Source: Gammaproteobacteria bacterium
GTDB taxonomy: Bacteria; Pseudomonadota; Gammaproteobacteria; Xanthomonadales; Wenzhouxiangellaceae
Length of the DNA stretch: 7,875 nt
NCBI GenBank assembly: GCA_003561495.1
Contig: PWWM01000153.1
Span: 1-7,875 of the forward strand
Direction of reading: 5' to 3'
Each line of letters opens with the position of its first letter. Within the stretch, counting starts at the first letter, position 1. Positions 1 through 5,625 of the stretch are shown here, in pieces. Below the pieces are notes generated by a model. It had not been told where the DNA came from, did not search any database, and saw only the letters and a program-made list of their open reading frames with translations. The translations under genes were made by a program, and so were the position numbers.

Positions 1-1
1 C

Positions 2-955
2 TGGCAATGCCTGGTACTGGCCCGCCAGCAGTCGTTGACCTGGCGAGCCGACGGGCTGGAGGCCGCTGTCAAGCTGCTCGAACAAGGTCTGGAGACGCTG
101 GGGGAGCGTGCTTCACTCCTGGCGGCCCTGGGGCGAACCTGGCTGCAGTATCGGGAATCGGCGATCGATGTCGGGCCGGAACCGATCGAGCGCGCGCGTC
201 AGTGTGCTCTACGACTGGCCGAATGCGCGCCGGATCACCCGGGTGCGCTTCAACTTGGCGGCTGGCTGGCGTATGCCGAAGGGCAGGTCTCTGAAGCCAT
301 CGATTACCTGATTCAGGCCGATCAGGCTCAGCCGAACGACCCTGAAACCCTTGGCCTGCTGGTCAATTGTCTGTTGATTTCGGATCGCGCTGAACAGGCC
401 TGGCCGTTGATCAGACATTTGCTGTCCATTGATCCGCTCAGTCCGCTGACTGTTTGTCTGCCTGGCTGGGACCTGCTTCTAAAGGGTGAATTCGAGCGCG
501 CGCTGCCTCATTATCAGGCCATGCATGAGATGGATCGCGATCATCCGATGGGCCGGCTGTTCCTGATCTGGGTCCGGCTTCTGGCCAACCGAACCGATGG
601 CCTGATGCGCCTGTCCGAGCCCGAGGATTCGCGACTGACTGACCATCCGGCCTTGCGTGTCGCACGTTTTCTTGCCTCTGCTGGCCTGGGCCAATCAAAT
701 GCCCAGCGATGGCTGGATGACTCGGTCACCCTACTGGCCGAGGTCAACGAAATGATGGCCCGTTTTCTGGGCGACGGTTACGCTCTTCTCGGTGAAACGG
801 ATTCAGCCATTCACTGGGTCGAAGTCTCGATCAGCCGCGGTTTCGCTCATCGTGAATTCCTGGCCAGACACAATCCACTGCTGAATTCGCTACGCAGCCA
901 CCCGGACTTTCAGCGTCTGCTGGACCGGATTGCGCCTTCCGACTCCAGCACCTGA
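2..955 (+). CDS. C-terminal part of a TPR-repeat protein (5' end outside window)
   Basis: The frame is open from base 2 to a TGA at 953-955, giving 317 visible residues with no in-frame stop, so the gene starts before the window; the TTG at 35 is not a convincing start. The protein is alpha-helical with TPR-like helix pairs, for example around visible residues 80-150, where aromatic/Ala-Gly positions alternate with DP/NDPE turns (APDHPGAL, QPNDPETLG, IDPLSPLT). It ends with ISRGF..HN-LLNSLRSHPDFQRLLDRI. From family knowledge, this kind of ending closes the TPR domain of many multidomain bacterial proteins, notably Ser/Thr kinases and adenylate-cyclase-like regulators. No catalytic domain is in view, so the kinase idea is only an inference. 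No signal peptide can be judged. The gene converges on the minus-strand secreted-protein genes and has no visible link to their transcription. The TPR call is firm; the full identity is unknown. Confidence 0.85.
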   Translation, partial: WQCLVLARQQSLTWRADGLEAAVKLLEQGLETLGERASLLAALGRTWLQYRESAIDVGPEPIERARQCALRLAECAPDHPGALQLGGWLAYAEGQVSEAIDYLIQADQAQPNDPETLGLLVNCLLISDRAEQAWPLIRHLLSIDPLSPLTVCLPGWDLLLKGEFERALPHYQAMHEMDRDHPMGRLFLIWVRLLANRTDGLMRLSEPEDSRLTDHPALRVARFLASAGLGQSNAQRWLDDSVTLLAEVNEMMARFLGDGYALLGETDSAIHWVEVSISRGFAHREFLARHNPLLNSLRSHPDFQRLLDRIAPSDSST

Positions 956-981
956 AGTCCTGCAACCGGTCAACTTTCGCT

Positions 982-1007
982 CCGATGCTATCGCTCAATA
1001 GCATCGG
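982..1007. terminator. Perfect 10-bp stem-loop between convergent genes
   Basis: CCGATGCTAT at 982-991 pairs exactly with ATAGCATCGG at 998-1007 around the 6-base loop CGCTCA. It sits 26 bases after the TPR gene's stop and 16 bases after the 140-aa gene's stop, where a shared bidirectional terminator would be expected. No T-run follows on either strand, so it is not a classic intrinsic terminator. It could equally be a 3'-end-protecting hairpin. Confidence 0.4.
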
Positions 1008-1023
1008 TGCAGAATCCGATATC

Positions 1024-1446
1024 TCACTGAGACCGGAAGATGAATGTGCAAGGAATGCTTCTTCCCGGCGAAGTCAGATCAAAGCTGACCGACTCGGTCG
1101 CGAAGTCGATACTGGCTGCTTGGCTATGACACATGATGGCCAGTACATTCCAGCCGGACGGCGCCTGTGTGGTGACCTTGAACTGACCGGCCTGCAGGTC
1201 ACTCAGGATATGGCGTGCCTCACCGTTCTCGGTCGCAACGTTGAAATCGCCTAGATCACCGCTGAAGGAAAAATTGTCATCACCCCCCTGGGCCTGGACA
1301 TTGATCACAATGTCGGGGGCTTCGTTGGCCCAGGCAGGAATTACGGCTATGATCCACAGGCCGGCGACCAGCATGGCCAGGGTGAAATGAAATCGGCAAT
1401 CGTCTGATTGAAGGAATTTTCGCAGTTCCAGGTTCAGTATTTTCAT
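1024..1446 (-). CDS. Small exported protein with one prealbumin-like (SpaA-type) beta-sandwich domain
   Basis: The product is 140 residues and ends in TGA at 1024-1026. The start at 1446 (MKILNLEL) is chosen because GGAGA lies 8 bases upstream; the in-frame ATG at 1461 has no Shine-Dalgarno sequence. Residues 1-40 form a long signal peptide with a hydrophobic core (TLAMLVAGLWIIAVIPAWA) and a likely cut at AWA/NEAP. The mature part (about 100 residues) has the pattern of single prealbumin-like domains found repeated in bacterial adhesins: a FSFSGDLG strand, then L-AGQFKVT, then P-GW, C106, an SFDL-PG turn and a terminal CTF strand with C133. The two cysteines are placed as in that family and may form a disulfide. 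It has no anchor, repeat or catalytic motif, so it is probably a free periplasmic or secreted binding or structural domain. It has its own upstream TGGCGCA-N16-CGTACG element, 41 bases before the start. The domain assignment is from pattern only. Confidence 0.75.
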   Translation of the reverse strand: MKILNLELRKFLQSDDCRFHFTLAMLVAGLWIIAVIPAWANEAPDIVINVQAQGGDDNFSFSGDLGDFNVATENGEARHILSDLQAGQFKVTTQAPSGWNVLAIMCHSQAASIDFATESVSFDLTSPGRSIPCTFIFRSQ

Positions 1447-1454
1447 GATCGTGT

Positions 1455-1459
1455 TCTCC
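1455..1459 (-). promoter_or_regulatory. Ribosome binding site of the 140-aa gene
   Basis: GGAGA on the minus strand lies 8 bases before the ATG at 1446. It overlaps the alternative upstream ATG (1459-1461), which has no such site of its own. This decides the start in favour of 1446. Confidence 0.6.
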
Positions 1460-1487
1460 ATGTGTGAGGAAACGGTACATGTAGAAA

Positions 1488-1516
1488 CGTACGCTGTTCT
1501 GGATTGGTGTGCGCCA
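1488..1516 (-). promoter_or_regulatory. Bipartite promoter-like element TGGCGCA-N16-CGTACG, copy A
   Basis: On the minus strand TGGCGCA (1510-1516) and CGTACG (1488-1493) are separated by exactly 16 bases. The element ends 41 bases before the start codon of the 140-aa gene. It matches copies at 3924, 5590, 7618 and 7670 in both half-sites and spacing while the spacer sequence differs. The layout (7-mer, 16 bases, CGT-rich 6-mer) resembles ECF sigma promoters, for instance the TGTCACA-N16-CGTC type described for ECF41. The sigma factor itself is not in view. Confidence 0.7.
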
Positions 1517-1580
1517 CATGTTGTTGTTGGCCCGGCCTCTTGGTACAGCAAATTCGAAACGGTGCCTTTTTGGCAATACC

Positions 1581-3893
1581 TTATTCGAATCGATCGCTGA
1601 ACAGCTCGTCGCTCAGCGGCTGCCATTCGTAGGCGCCGATATCGATATGATCGCCCCAGAAGCGCGCCTGGCCATCCAGGTCGACAGGGTCAAAGGCGCC
1701 ACTTGGAAACAGCATGGGGTCGGTATCGGGATCGCCTGCATCGACTGCCGGGGAGGTGGCTTGCAGGCGGTAGTTGCCGCCGGGTGCATCGGCAAACAGT
1801 GGGTCGCTGTGTAGGCACTGGTTACACGCTGGTATGACGCCATCAGCGTAAAAGTCATCGGGTCCGTTGGCGTGCAGGCTGAAAGAACGAATGGGCCAGC
1901 TTGAATTCACGCTGTATATCTCGTTTCCTTCTCCGGAGGTGGCGAAATTGCCCCATAACAAGGTGTTGACCACCTCCGGTGTGCTGAACATCGTATTGGA
2001 CATGCCGCCACCGGCGGGAGCGAGGTTGCCGCTGAAAGTGACGTTGTAGAGCAGCGGATTGCTTTGCACGGTGTTGAACATGCCCCCGCCGCTGGTGGCG
2101 GCGGAGTTGGCGGTAAACAGAACATTGACCAGCAGCGGTGAGGCGGCCTCGGTATTGGCCATACCACCGCCGGCAGCGCCGGATTCGTTGCCGTCAAACC
2201 GGAGGTTACGCACCGACATACCCTGGGCCCCGTTCAGGTACAGGCCGCCTCCATGGCTGGACGCCTCGTTATCGCTGAAGGTCACGTTGGTAAGCCTTCC
2301 GCCACCGCTCATGCTCGCCATTCCTCCGCCTTCTCCGTTGGTCTTGTTTGCGTCAAACAGCACGTTATTCAGAAACGCCGAGCTTGCCGAGCTGTAAAGC
2401 CCCCCACCGCGCTGGGTGGCGAAGTTATCGATGAGCTGGACATTGGTCAATGTCGGGGCGGAACTGTTGACTGATCGAATCGCGCCACCGCGGCCATTGC
2501 CGTTGATGGTCAGCGACTGGTTGCCCTCGAAAGTTGTGTTGGTTATGGTCGGAGCACTGTTGTCCAGGCATAGGGCGCCACCGACGCCGCCGGCGGAATT
2601 ATTAAGGAAGTCGACGTTGGCGATACTACCGTTGCCGGACTCGAGGTTGTTGATATTGATGGCCCCGCAACCCCAAATGGCCTCGTTGCCTGCGAAGGTC
2701 ACCGAGTCAAGGTTCAGAACAGGGTCATTGGTGGTGAAGATGGCGCCGCCAAAAATGCCGGCGGAGTTGTCTTCGAATTCGGCCTGGCTGACCTCGAGGA
2801 TGCTTTCATCACGAAAATAGATGGCGCCGCCTCGTTCCAGAGTGAAATTGAACTTGAATCCGACTTCTTCCATGATCACCGAGGTCGAACCAGCGCTGTA
2901 AATGGCGCCGCCGCGCTGTTCGGCAAAGTTGTTGAAGAAATTGACATTGGTGGTCTCGAGCGCCGAGTTGTTGATCGCACGGATGGCGCCGCCGTAGCCG
3001 GAGCCATTGGTTGCTTGGGACTGATTGCCGGCGAATGTTGTATCAGTAATGTTTAGTGCACTGTTGTTCAGGCACAGAGCCCCACCAATACCGCCGGCCA
3101 AGTTGGCGTTGAATGCCACATTGCTGAATTCGCCATTGCCCGCTTGAAGGTTATTCATGGCAATGGCGCCGCATCCGAAATCGGCCTCATTGAAATTGAA
3201 TTCGACATCGTCCAGGATCAGGACGTTGTCGTCATCGTTAAAAATGGCCCCGCCGAAGATACCGGCTTCGTTCATGACAAATTCTCCGCCGCTGATACTG
3301 AGCGAGGCCTGGTCGGCGCTATAGATGGCGCCGCCGCGACCTGGTGTGATGTTGTCAACAAAGTCCACGTTGTCCAAAACCACTGATGAACCACTAAGGA
3401 TGGCCCCGCCGTTCGACGCAAAGTTATCCTCGAAGACAACATCACTGAGGAAAAGCTGGCCGTCGCCGACGATGAGAATGCCGCCGCCCCCATCGCTGAT
3501 TCCATCACGAATGGTCATCCCGGCAATGGATACATGAAGGTCGGGGTCGGTTTCGATGGTGAAGATTCGAGTGTCGGGGTGCATGAAGCCACGACCGACC
3601 TGTGTTTCCGTCGGTCCGGTGCCGATCAGGCTGATCTCCTTGTCGATGAGTAGGCCAGAATCCGGCGCTGCTGCTGCCGGTCCGTAGTTTCCGGCCGCAA
3701 TCTCGATGGTGTCGCCGGAATCAGCCACCTCCAACGCATGAGCAATGGTTTCACACGGGCTGGCCTCGATTTTGCAGTCAGTGGCATCACTGCCGCCGTT
3801 GGCCACGTAGCGTGTGGTCTGGCACTGACCCCAGGTGGCCAACAGCAGGGCCTGGACGAGCACGACAAGTGCTACTTTGGAAACAACGCGCAT
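1581..3893 (-). CDS. Exported right-handed beta-helix protein with PMP-type GGAI repeats and choice-of-anchor Q C-terminus
   Basis: The product is 770 residues and ends in TAA at 1581-1583. The start at 3893 (MRVVSKVAL) begins directly with a signal peptide (residues 1 to about 25, hydrophobic LVVLVQALLLATW) and has AAAGG 8 bases upstream. Starts at 3953 or 3959 would add a basic tail and would overlap or lie beyond promoter copy B. After the signal, YVANGGSDATDC-PCETI-AL-AADSGDTI is the usual entry of secreted parallel beta-helices. From about residue 162 to 628, eighteen GGAI/GGAL/GGGM motifs recur every 25-31 residues, mostly 27, each preceded by an F-x-x-N element. This is the polymorphic-membrane-protein repeat pattern, one coil per repeat. 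The first part contains a 168-residue duplication. The C-terminal third has NTLLWGN, then SPAVDAGD...DLDGQARFWGDHIDIGAYE, the choice-of-anchor Q signature, and it ends LFSDRFE. There is no autotransporter barrel or membrane anchor. The likely role is a surface or secreted adhesin-like or structural protein; no enzyme residues are evident. Confidence 0.9.
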   Translation of the reverse strand: MRVVSKVALVVLVQALLLATWGQCQTTRYVANGGSDATDCKIEASPCETIAHALEVADSGDTIEIAAGNYGPAAAAPDSGLLIDKEISLIGTGPTETQVGRGFMHPDTRIFTIETDPDLHVSIAGMTIRDGISDGGGGILIVGDGQLFLSDVVFEDNFASNGGAILSGSSVVLDNVDFVDNITPGRGGAIYSADQASLSISGGEFVMNEAGIFGGAIFNDDDNVLILDDVEFNFNEADFGCGAIAMNNLQAGNGEFSNVAFNANLAGGIGGALCLNNSALNITDTTFAGNQSQATNGSGYGGAIRAINNSALETTNVNFFNNFAEQRGGAIYSAGSTSVIMEEVGFKFNFTLERGGAIYFRDESILEVSQAEFEDNSAGIFGGAIFTTNDPVLNLDSVTFAGNEAIWGCGAININNLESGNGSIANVDFLNNSAGGVGGALCLDNSAPTITNTTFEGNQSLTINGNGRGGAIRSVNSSAPTLTNVQLIDNFATQRGGGLYSSASSAFLNNVLFDANKTNGEGGGMASMSGGGRLTNVTFSDNEASSHGGGLYLNGAQGMSVRNLRFDGNESGAAGGGMANTEAASPLLVNVLFTANSAATSGGGMFNTVQSNPLLYNVTFSGNLAPAGGGMSNTMFSTPEVVNTLLWGNFATSGEGNEIYSVNSSWPIRSFSLHANGPDDFYADGVIPACNQCLHSDPLFADAPGGNYRLQATSPAVDAGDPDTDPMLFPSGAFDPVDLDGQARFWGDHIDIGAYEWQPLSDELFSDRFE
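2424..2927 (-). repeat. Second copy of the 168-residue internal duplication
   Basis: This segment encodes residues 323-490 of the 770-aa beta-helix protein. It aligns end to end with the adjacent segment at an offset of exactly 168 residues (504 bases). The motif order is the same in both: GGAIY, GGAIY, GIFGGAIF, GCGAI-NNL-GNG, GG-GGALCL-NS, GGAIR. By hand count about 60% of residues match over the last 136 positions, while DNA similarity is much lower in places, so the duplication is old. Confidence 0.85.
2928..3431 (-). repeat. First copy of the 168-residue internal duplication
   Basis: This segment encodes residues 155-322 of the 770-aa beta-helix protein and is directly adjacent to its partner. 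It comprises about six coils. A cysteine pair 33 residues apart (C241 and C274) sits at the same place as C409 and C442 in the second copy. Its first coil is 3 residues out of register with the second copy; the rest is in register. Confidence 0.85.
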
Positions 3894-3901
3894 GGCTTTT
3901 G

Positions 3902-3906
3902 CCTTT
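3902..3906 (-). promoter_or_regulatory. Weak ribosome binding site of the 770-aa gene
   Basis: AAAGG on the minus strand lies 8 bases before the ATG at 3893. The upstream candidate starts at 3953 and 3959 have no comparable site. This, the signal peptide and promoter copy B all favour 3893. Confidence 0.5.
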
Positions 3907-3923
3907 GTTTTGACTATTTGGCG

Positions 3924-3952
3924 CGTACGTCTTTTCCTGGCTGGTTGCGCCA
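3924..3952 (-). promoter_or_regulatory. Bipartite promoter-like element TGGCGCA-N16-CGTACG, copy B
   Basis: TGGCGCA (3946-3952) and CGTACG (3924-3929) are both exact, with a 16-base spacer, on the minus strand 30 bases before the ATG at 3893. It falls inside the longer open frame that begins at 3959, which argues that this upstream stretch is untranslated leader. Confidence 0.7.
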
Positions 3953-3989
3953 TTTGCATGGACGATTAACGCGAAAGACGCCGCCCTGC

Positions 3990-5546
3990 CTACTGCGACA
4001 CAGCAAGGAGATCGTCAACCAGGGCACGGAGTTCGCTGACTTCCCGACGCAGGGATTCGATCTGCTGGTCCTTTTCCTCCCGCAGCTCGCGCAAGGCCTC
4101 GACCACAATGGCGGTCACGCCGCGTTCGGTGACATACAGCGTTCCATCCTGATCTTCGCCCACCCAATCCGGAAAAACCTCGGCGACTTCCTGGGCAATA
4201 AGTCCGATCTGGCGGCCCGGCAGGGTCAGTCGATCCACAATGGCTTCATTCCGAAATTCGAACGTGTAGCCTTTCAGCGTCAGGAGACGATCCAGCATGC
4301 CGGTCTCAATGGGCCGGACATCCTGCTTGAGGTGCAGATCCGAAAGCGTTGACCAGGCTCCGCCGCCGGGCTTGGCGGCGTTGCCATCGACGGCCAGCAT
4401 GAAGGCGCCGGGTGAGGTGGTGCCAATGCCAACGCTGCGTTGAAAATAGCTTCTGCTGCCTGCGGGTCCCGTGAAGTGTCCTGCAAAGCCGTTGGGACTT
4501 GATGTCGAGGCTCTTACCCCGGGGGCAAATCCAGTGGGATGAGAGGAGTGAGCTGTAATCGCTGCACCGTCTCCGCTATTGGATTCAACCCGCAAGCCGA
4601 AGGTGCCACTGAAGCCATCGCGAGTATTGACGATATTCGCGACATACCCAAGCTGATCTGCCTCTACGTGAAATGGTGCGATGGGATTATTCGTACCGAC
4701 CCCCACCGAACCCTCGAAGTAATTGCGCCCGCCGGTAAAGTAGCCGGCAAAGCCGTCCGGACTGTTGACATGGCCCCTTACCCCGTAGGTGGTTCCGCTG
4801 GAAGCGTTGGCCACACCGTAGACGCCACGCCCGCTGCTGCTGTCACTTTCGCCGACGGCGCCGAAATTGACGCCGGAAGTTGCCGATGCCGACCCGAAAA
4901 CACCTCGTCCCGACGTGCTTTCGGACTGAAACCAGCCGCCGAAGCTGCCCCCGCTGGGTACGCTGTGTATGCCGACAATGGCATTTTTTTCCACATTGCT
5001 GACAACCTCAAGCGGATATATGGGGTCATTCGTGCCGATCCCGACAAAGCCATCCAAATAGTAGGTTGCGTCATCGTTCAAACCCCAATGCGAATCACCG
5101 GGTTCGCCCGGTTCGCCCTGCGGTCCGGTTTCGCCCTGAGGCCCCTGTTCACCCTGCGGCCCTTCTGGCCCCGGCGGACCTTCGTTGCCGGTCAGCGCGA
5201 ACAGCGCCACGGGGCTTGGCGATACGGCCTGGCGCGGCTGCAGGATCTGCCCATTCACTTCGACTTCGATATAGCGCGGTTGGCCGTCAAATGCGCCCGG
5301 CCCGAAGTCCAGTTCGACCTGGAACAGACCATCGACAGCCGCAACATCGTCAACCTCGACCATGTCTGCCACCTCGATGCTGCCCTCCGAGCTGTCGAAC
5401 AGGCGAAAGCGCAAGTCCTGAGTGCCGGTATATGGCGCACCGCCAAGCTCAAGCTTGCCCTGGTAGGTAAAGCTGGTATCAGCCTGCACCATGAAGGGCA
5501 GCCAGAGCAGTGTGACCAGCACCGGGATACTAAAGAATCCTCGCAT
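3990..5546 (-). CDS. Exported collagen-like protein with VGIGT repeats and a C-terminal S74 self-cleaving chaperone
   Basis: The product is 518 residues and ends in TAG at 3990-3992. The start at 5546 has an excellent AAGGAGG 7 bases upstream. Residues 1-22 are a signal peptide (cut near VQA/DTS). About residues 23-118 are a beta-sandwich with FTYQGKLELGGAPYTGTQDLRFRLFD and GLFQVELDFGPGAFDGQPRYIEV, common at the head of secreted tail-fibre-like proteins. Residues 120-150 are ten collagen-like G-x-y triplets plus a partial one. VGIGT-xxP-type repeats begin near 168, 281 and 372, mixed with GFAGYFTGG-like beta turns. From S402, S-D-L-H-L-K (Ser402, Lys407) opens the S74 intramolecular chaperone, followed by IGLIAQEVAEVFPDWVG (447-463) and a terminal coiled coil (about 485-518). 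In this family the C-terminal domain drives trimerisation and then cuts itself off at the Ser. The expected product is therefore a trimeric surface or secreted fibre of about 380 residues after the signal is removed. Autocleavage is inferred from conserved residues. Confidence 0.9.
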   Translation of the reverse strand: MRGFFSIPVLVTLLWLPFMVQADTSFTYQGKLELGGAPYTGTQDLRFRLFDSSEGSIEVADMVEVDDVAAVDGLFQVELDFGPGAFDGQPRYIEVEVNGQILQPRQAVSPSPVALFALTGNEGPPGPEGPQGEQGPQGETGPQGEPGEPGDSHWGLNDDATYYLDGFVGIGTNDPIYPLEVVSNVEKNAIVGIHSVPSGGSFGGWFQSESTSGRGVFGSASATSGVNFGAVGESDSSSGRGVYGVANASSGTTYGVRGHVNSPDGFAGYFTGGRNYFEGSVGVGTNNPIAPFHVEADQLGYVANIVNTRDGFSGTFGLRVESNSGDGAAITAHSSHPTGFAPGVRASTSSPNGFAGHFTGPAGSRSYFQRSVGIGTTSPGAFMLAVDGNAAKPGGGAWSTLSDLHLKQDVRPIETGMLDRLLTLKGYTFEFRNEAIVDRLTLPGRQIGLIAQEVAEVFPDWVGEDQDGTLYVTERGVTAIVVEALRELREEKDQQIESLRREVSELRALVDDLLAVSQ

Positions 5547-5553
5547 CTCATTG

Positions 5554-5560
5554 CCTCCTT
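5554..5560 (-). promoter_or_regulatory. Strong ribosome binding site of the 518-aa gene
   Basis: AAGGAGG on the minus strand, 7 bases before the ATG at 5546, is the best Shine-Dalgarno in the window. It rules out the TTG at 5567, which lies upstream of it, and places the signal peptide at the N-terminus. Confidence 0.85.
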
Positions 5561-5589
5561 GCAGCAATTATTACAATTCCCACAAGGCA

Positions 5590-5618
5590 CGTACGCCATC
5601 AATGAGGCAGCTGCGCCA
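5590..5618 (-). promoter_or_regulatory. Bipartite promoter-like element TGGCGCA-N16-CGTACG, copy C
   Basis: TGGCGCA (5612-5618) and CGTACG (5590-5595) are both exact, with a 16-base spacer, on the minus strand. It fills most of the 79-base gap between the stop of the 624-aa gene (5626) and the start of the 518-aa gene (5546), 43 bases before that start. A promoter inside such a short gap shows that the 518-aa gene need not depend on read-through from its neighbour. Confidence 0.7.
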
Positions 5619-5625
5619 GTGCGAT

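Noticed and set aside
985..1254. Short + strand open frame of 89 codons
   Set aside because: It starts inside the hairpin, is antisense to the 140-aa gene and has no ribosome site or recognisable features.
1563..1575. TGCC-TTTTT-GGCA hairpin just after the 770-aa gene's stop
   Set aside because: Only a 4-bp stem with no T-run following it on the minus strand; too weak to call a terminator.
2424..3431. CRISPR-like or short tandem DNA repeats suggested by recurring gatggcgccgcc
   Set aside because: These come from codons of the recurring GGAI motif in the beta-helix protein, with diverged sequence between them and no constant spacer pattern.
1581..3893. Calling the GGAI-repeat protein an autotransporter
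   Set aside because: The passenger-like repeats fit, but the C-terminus is a choice-of-anchor Q region and a short FSDRFE tail with no beta-barrel.
5433..5461. Another TGGCGCA at about 5433 as a sixth copy of the element
   Set aside because: No CGTACG follows at 16 bases, and it lies inside the S74 protein's coding sequence.
3990..5546. Calling the S74 gene part of a prophage
   Set aside because: It has a Sec signal peptide and no phage structural, lysis or integration genes nearby; the neighbours are exported cellular proteins.
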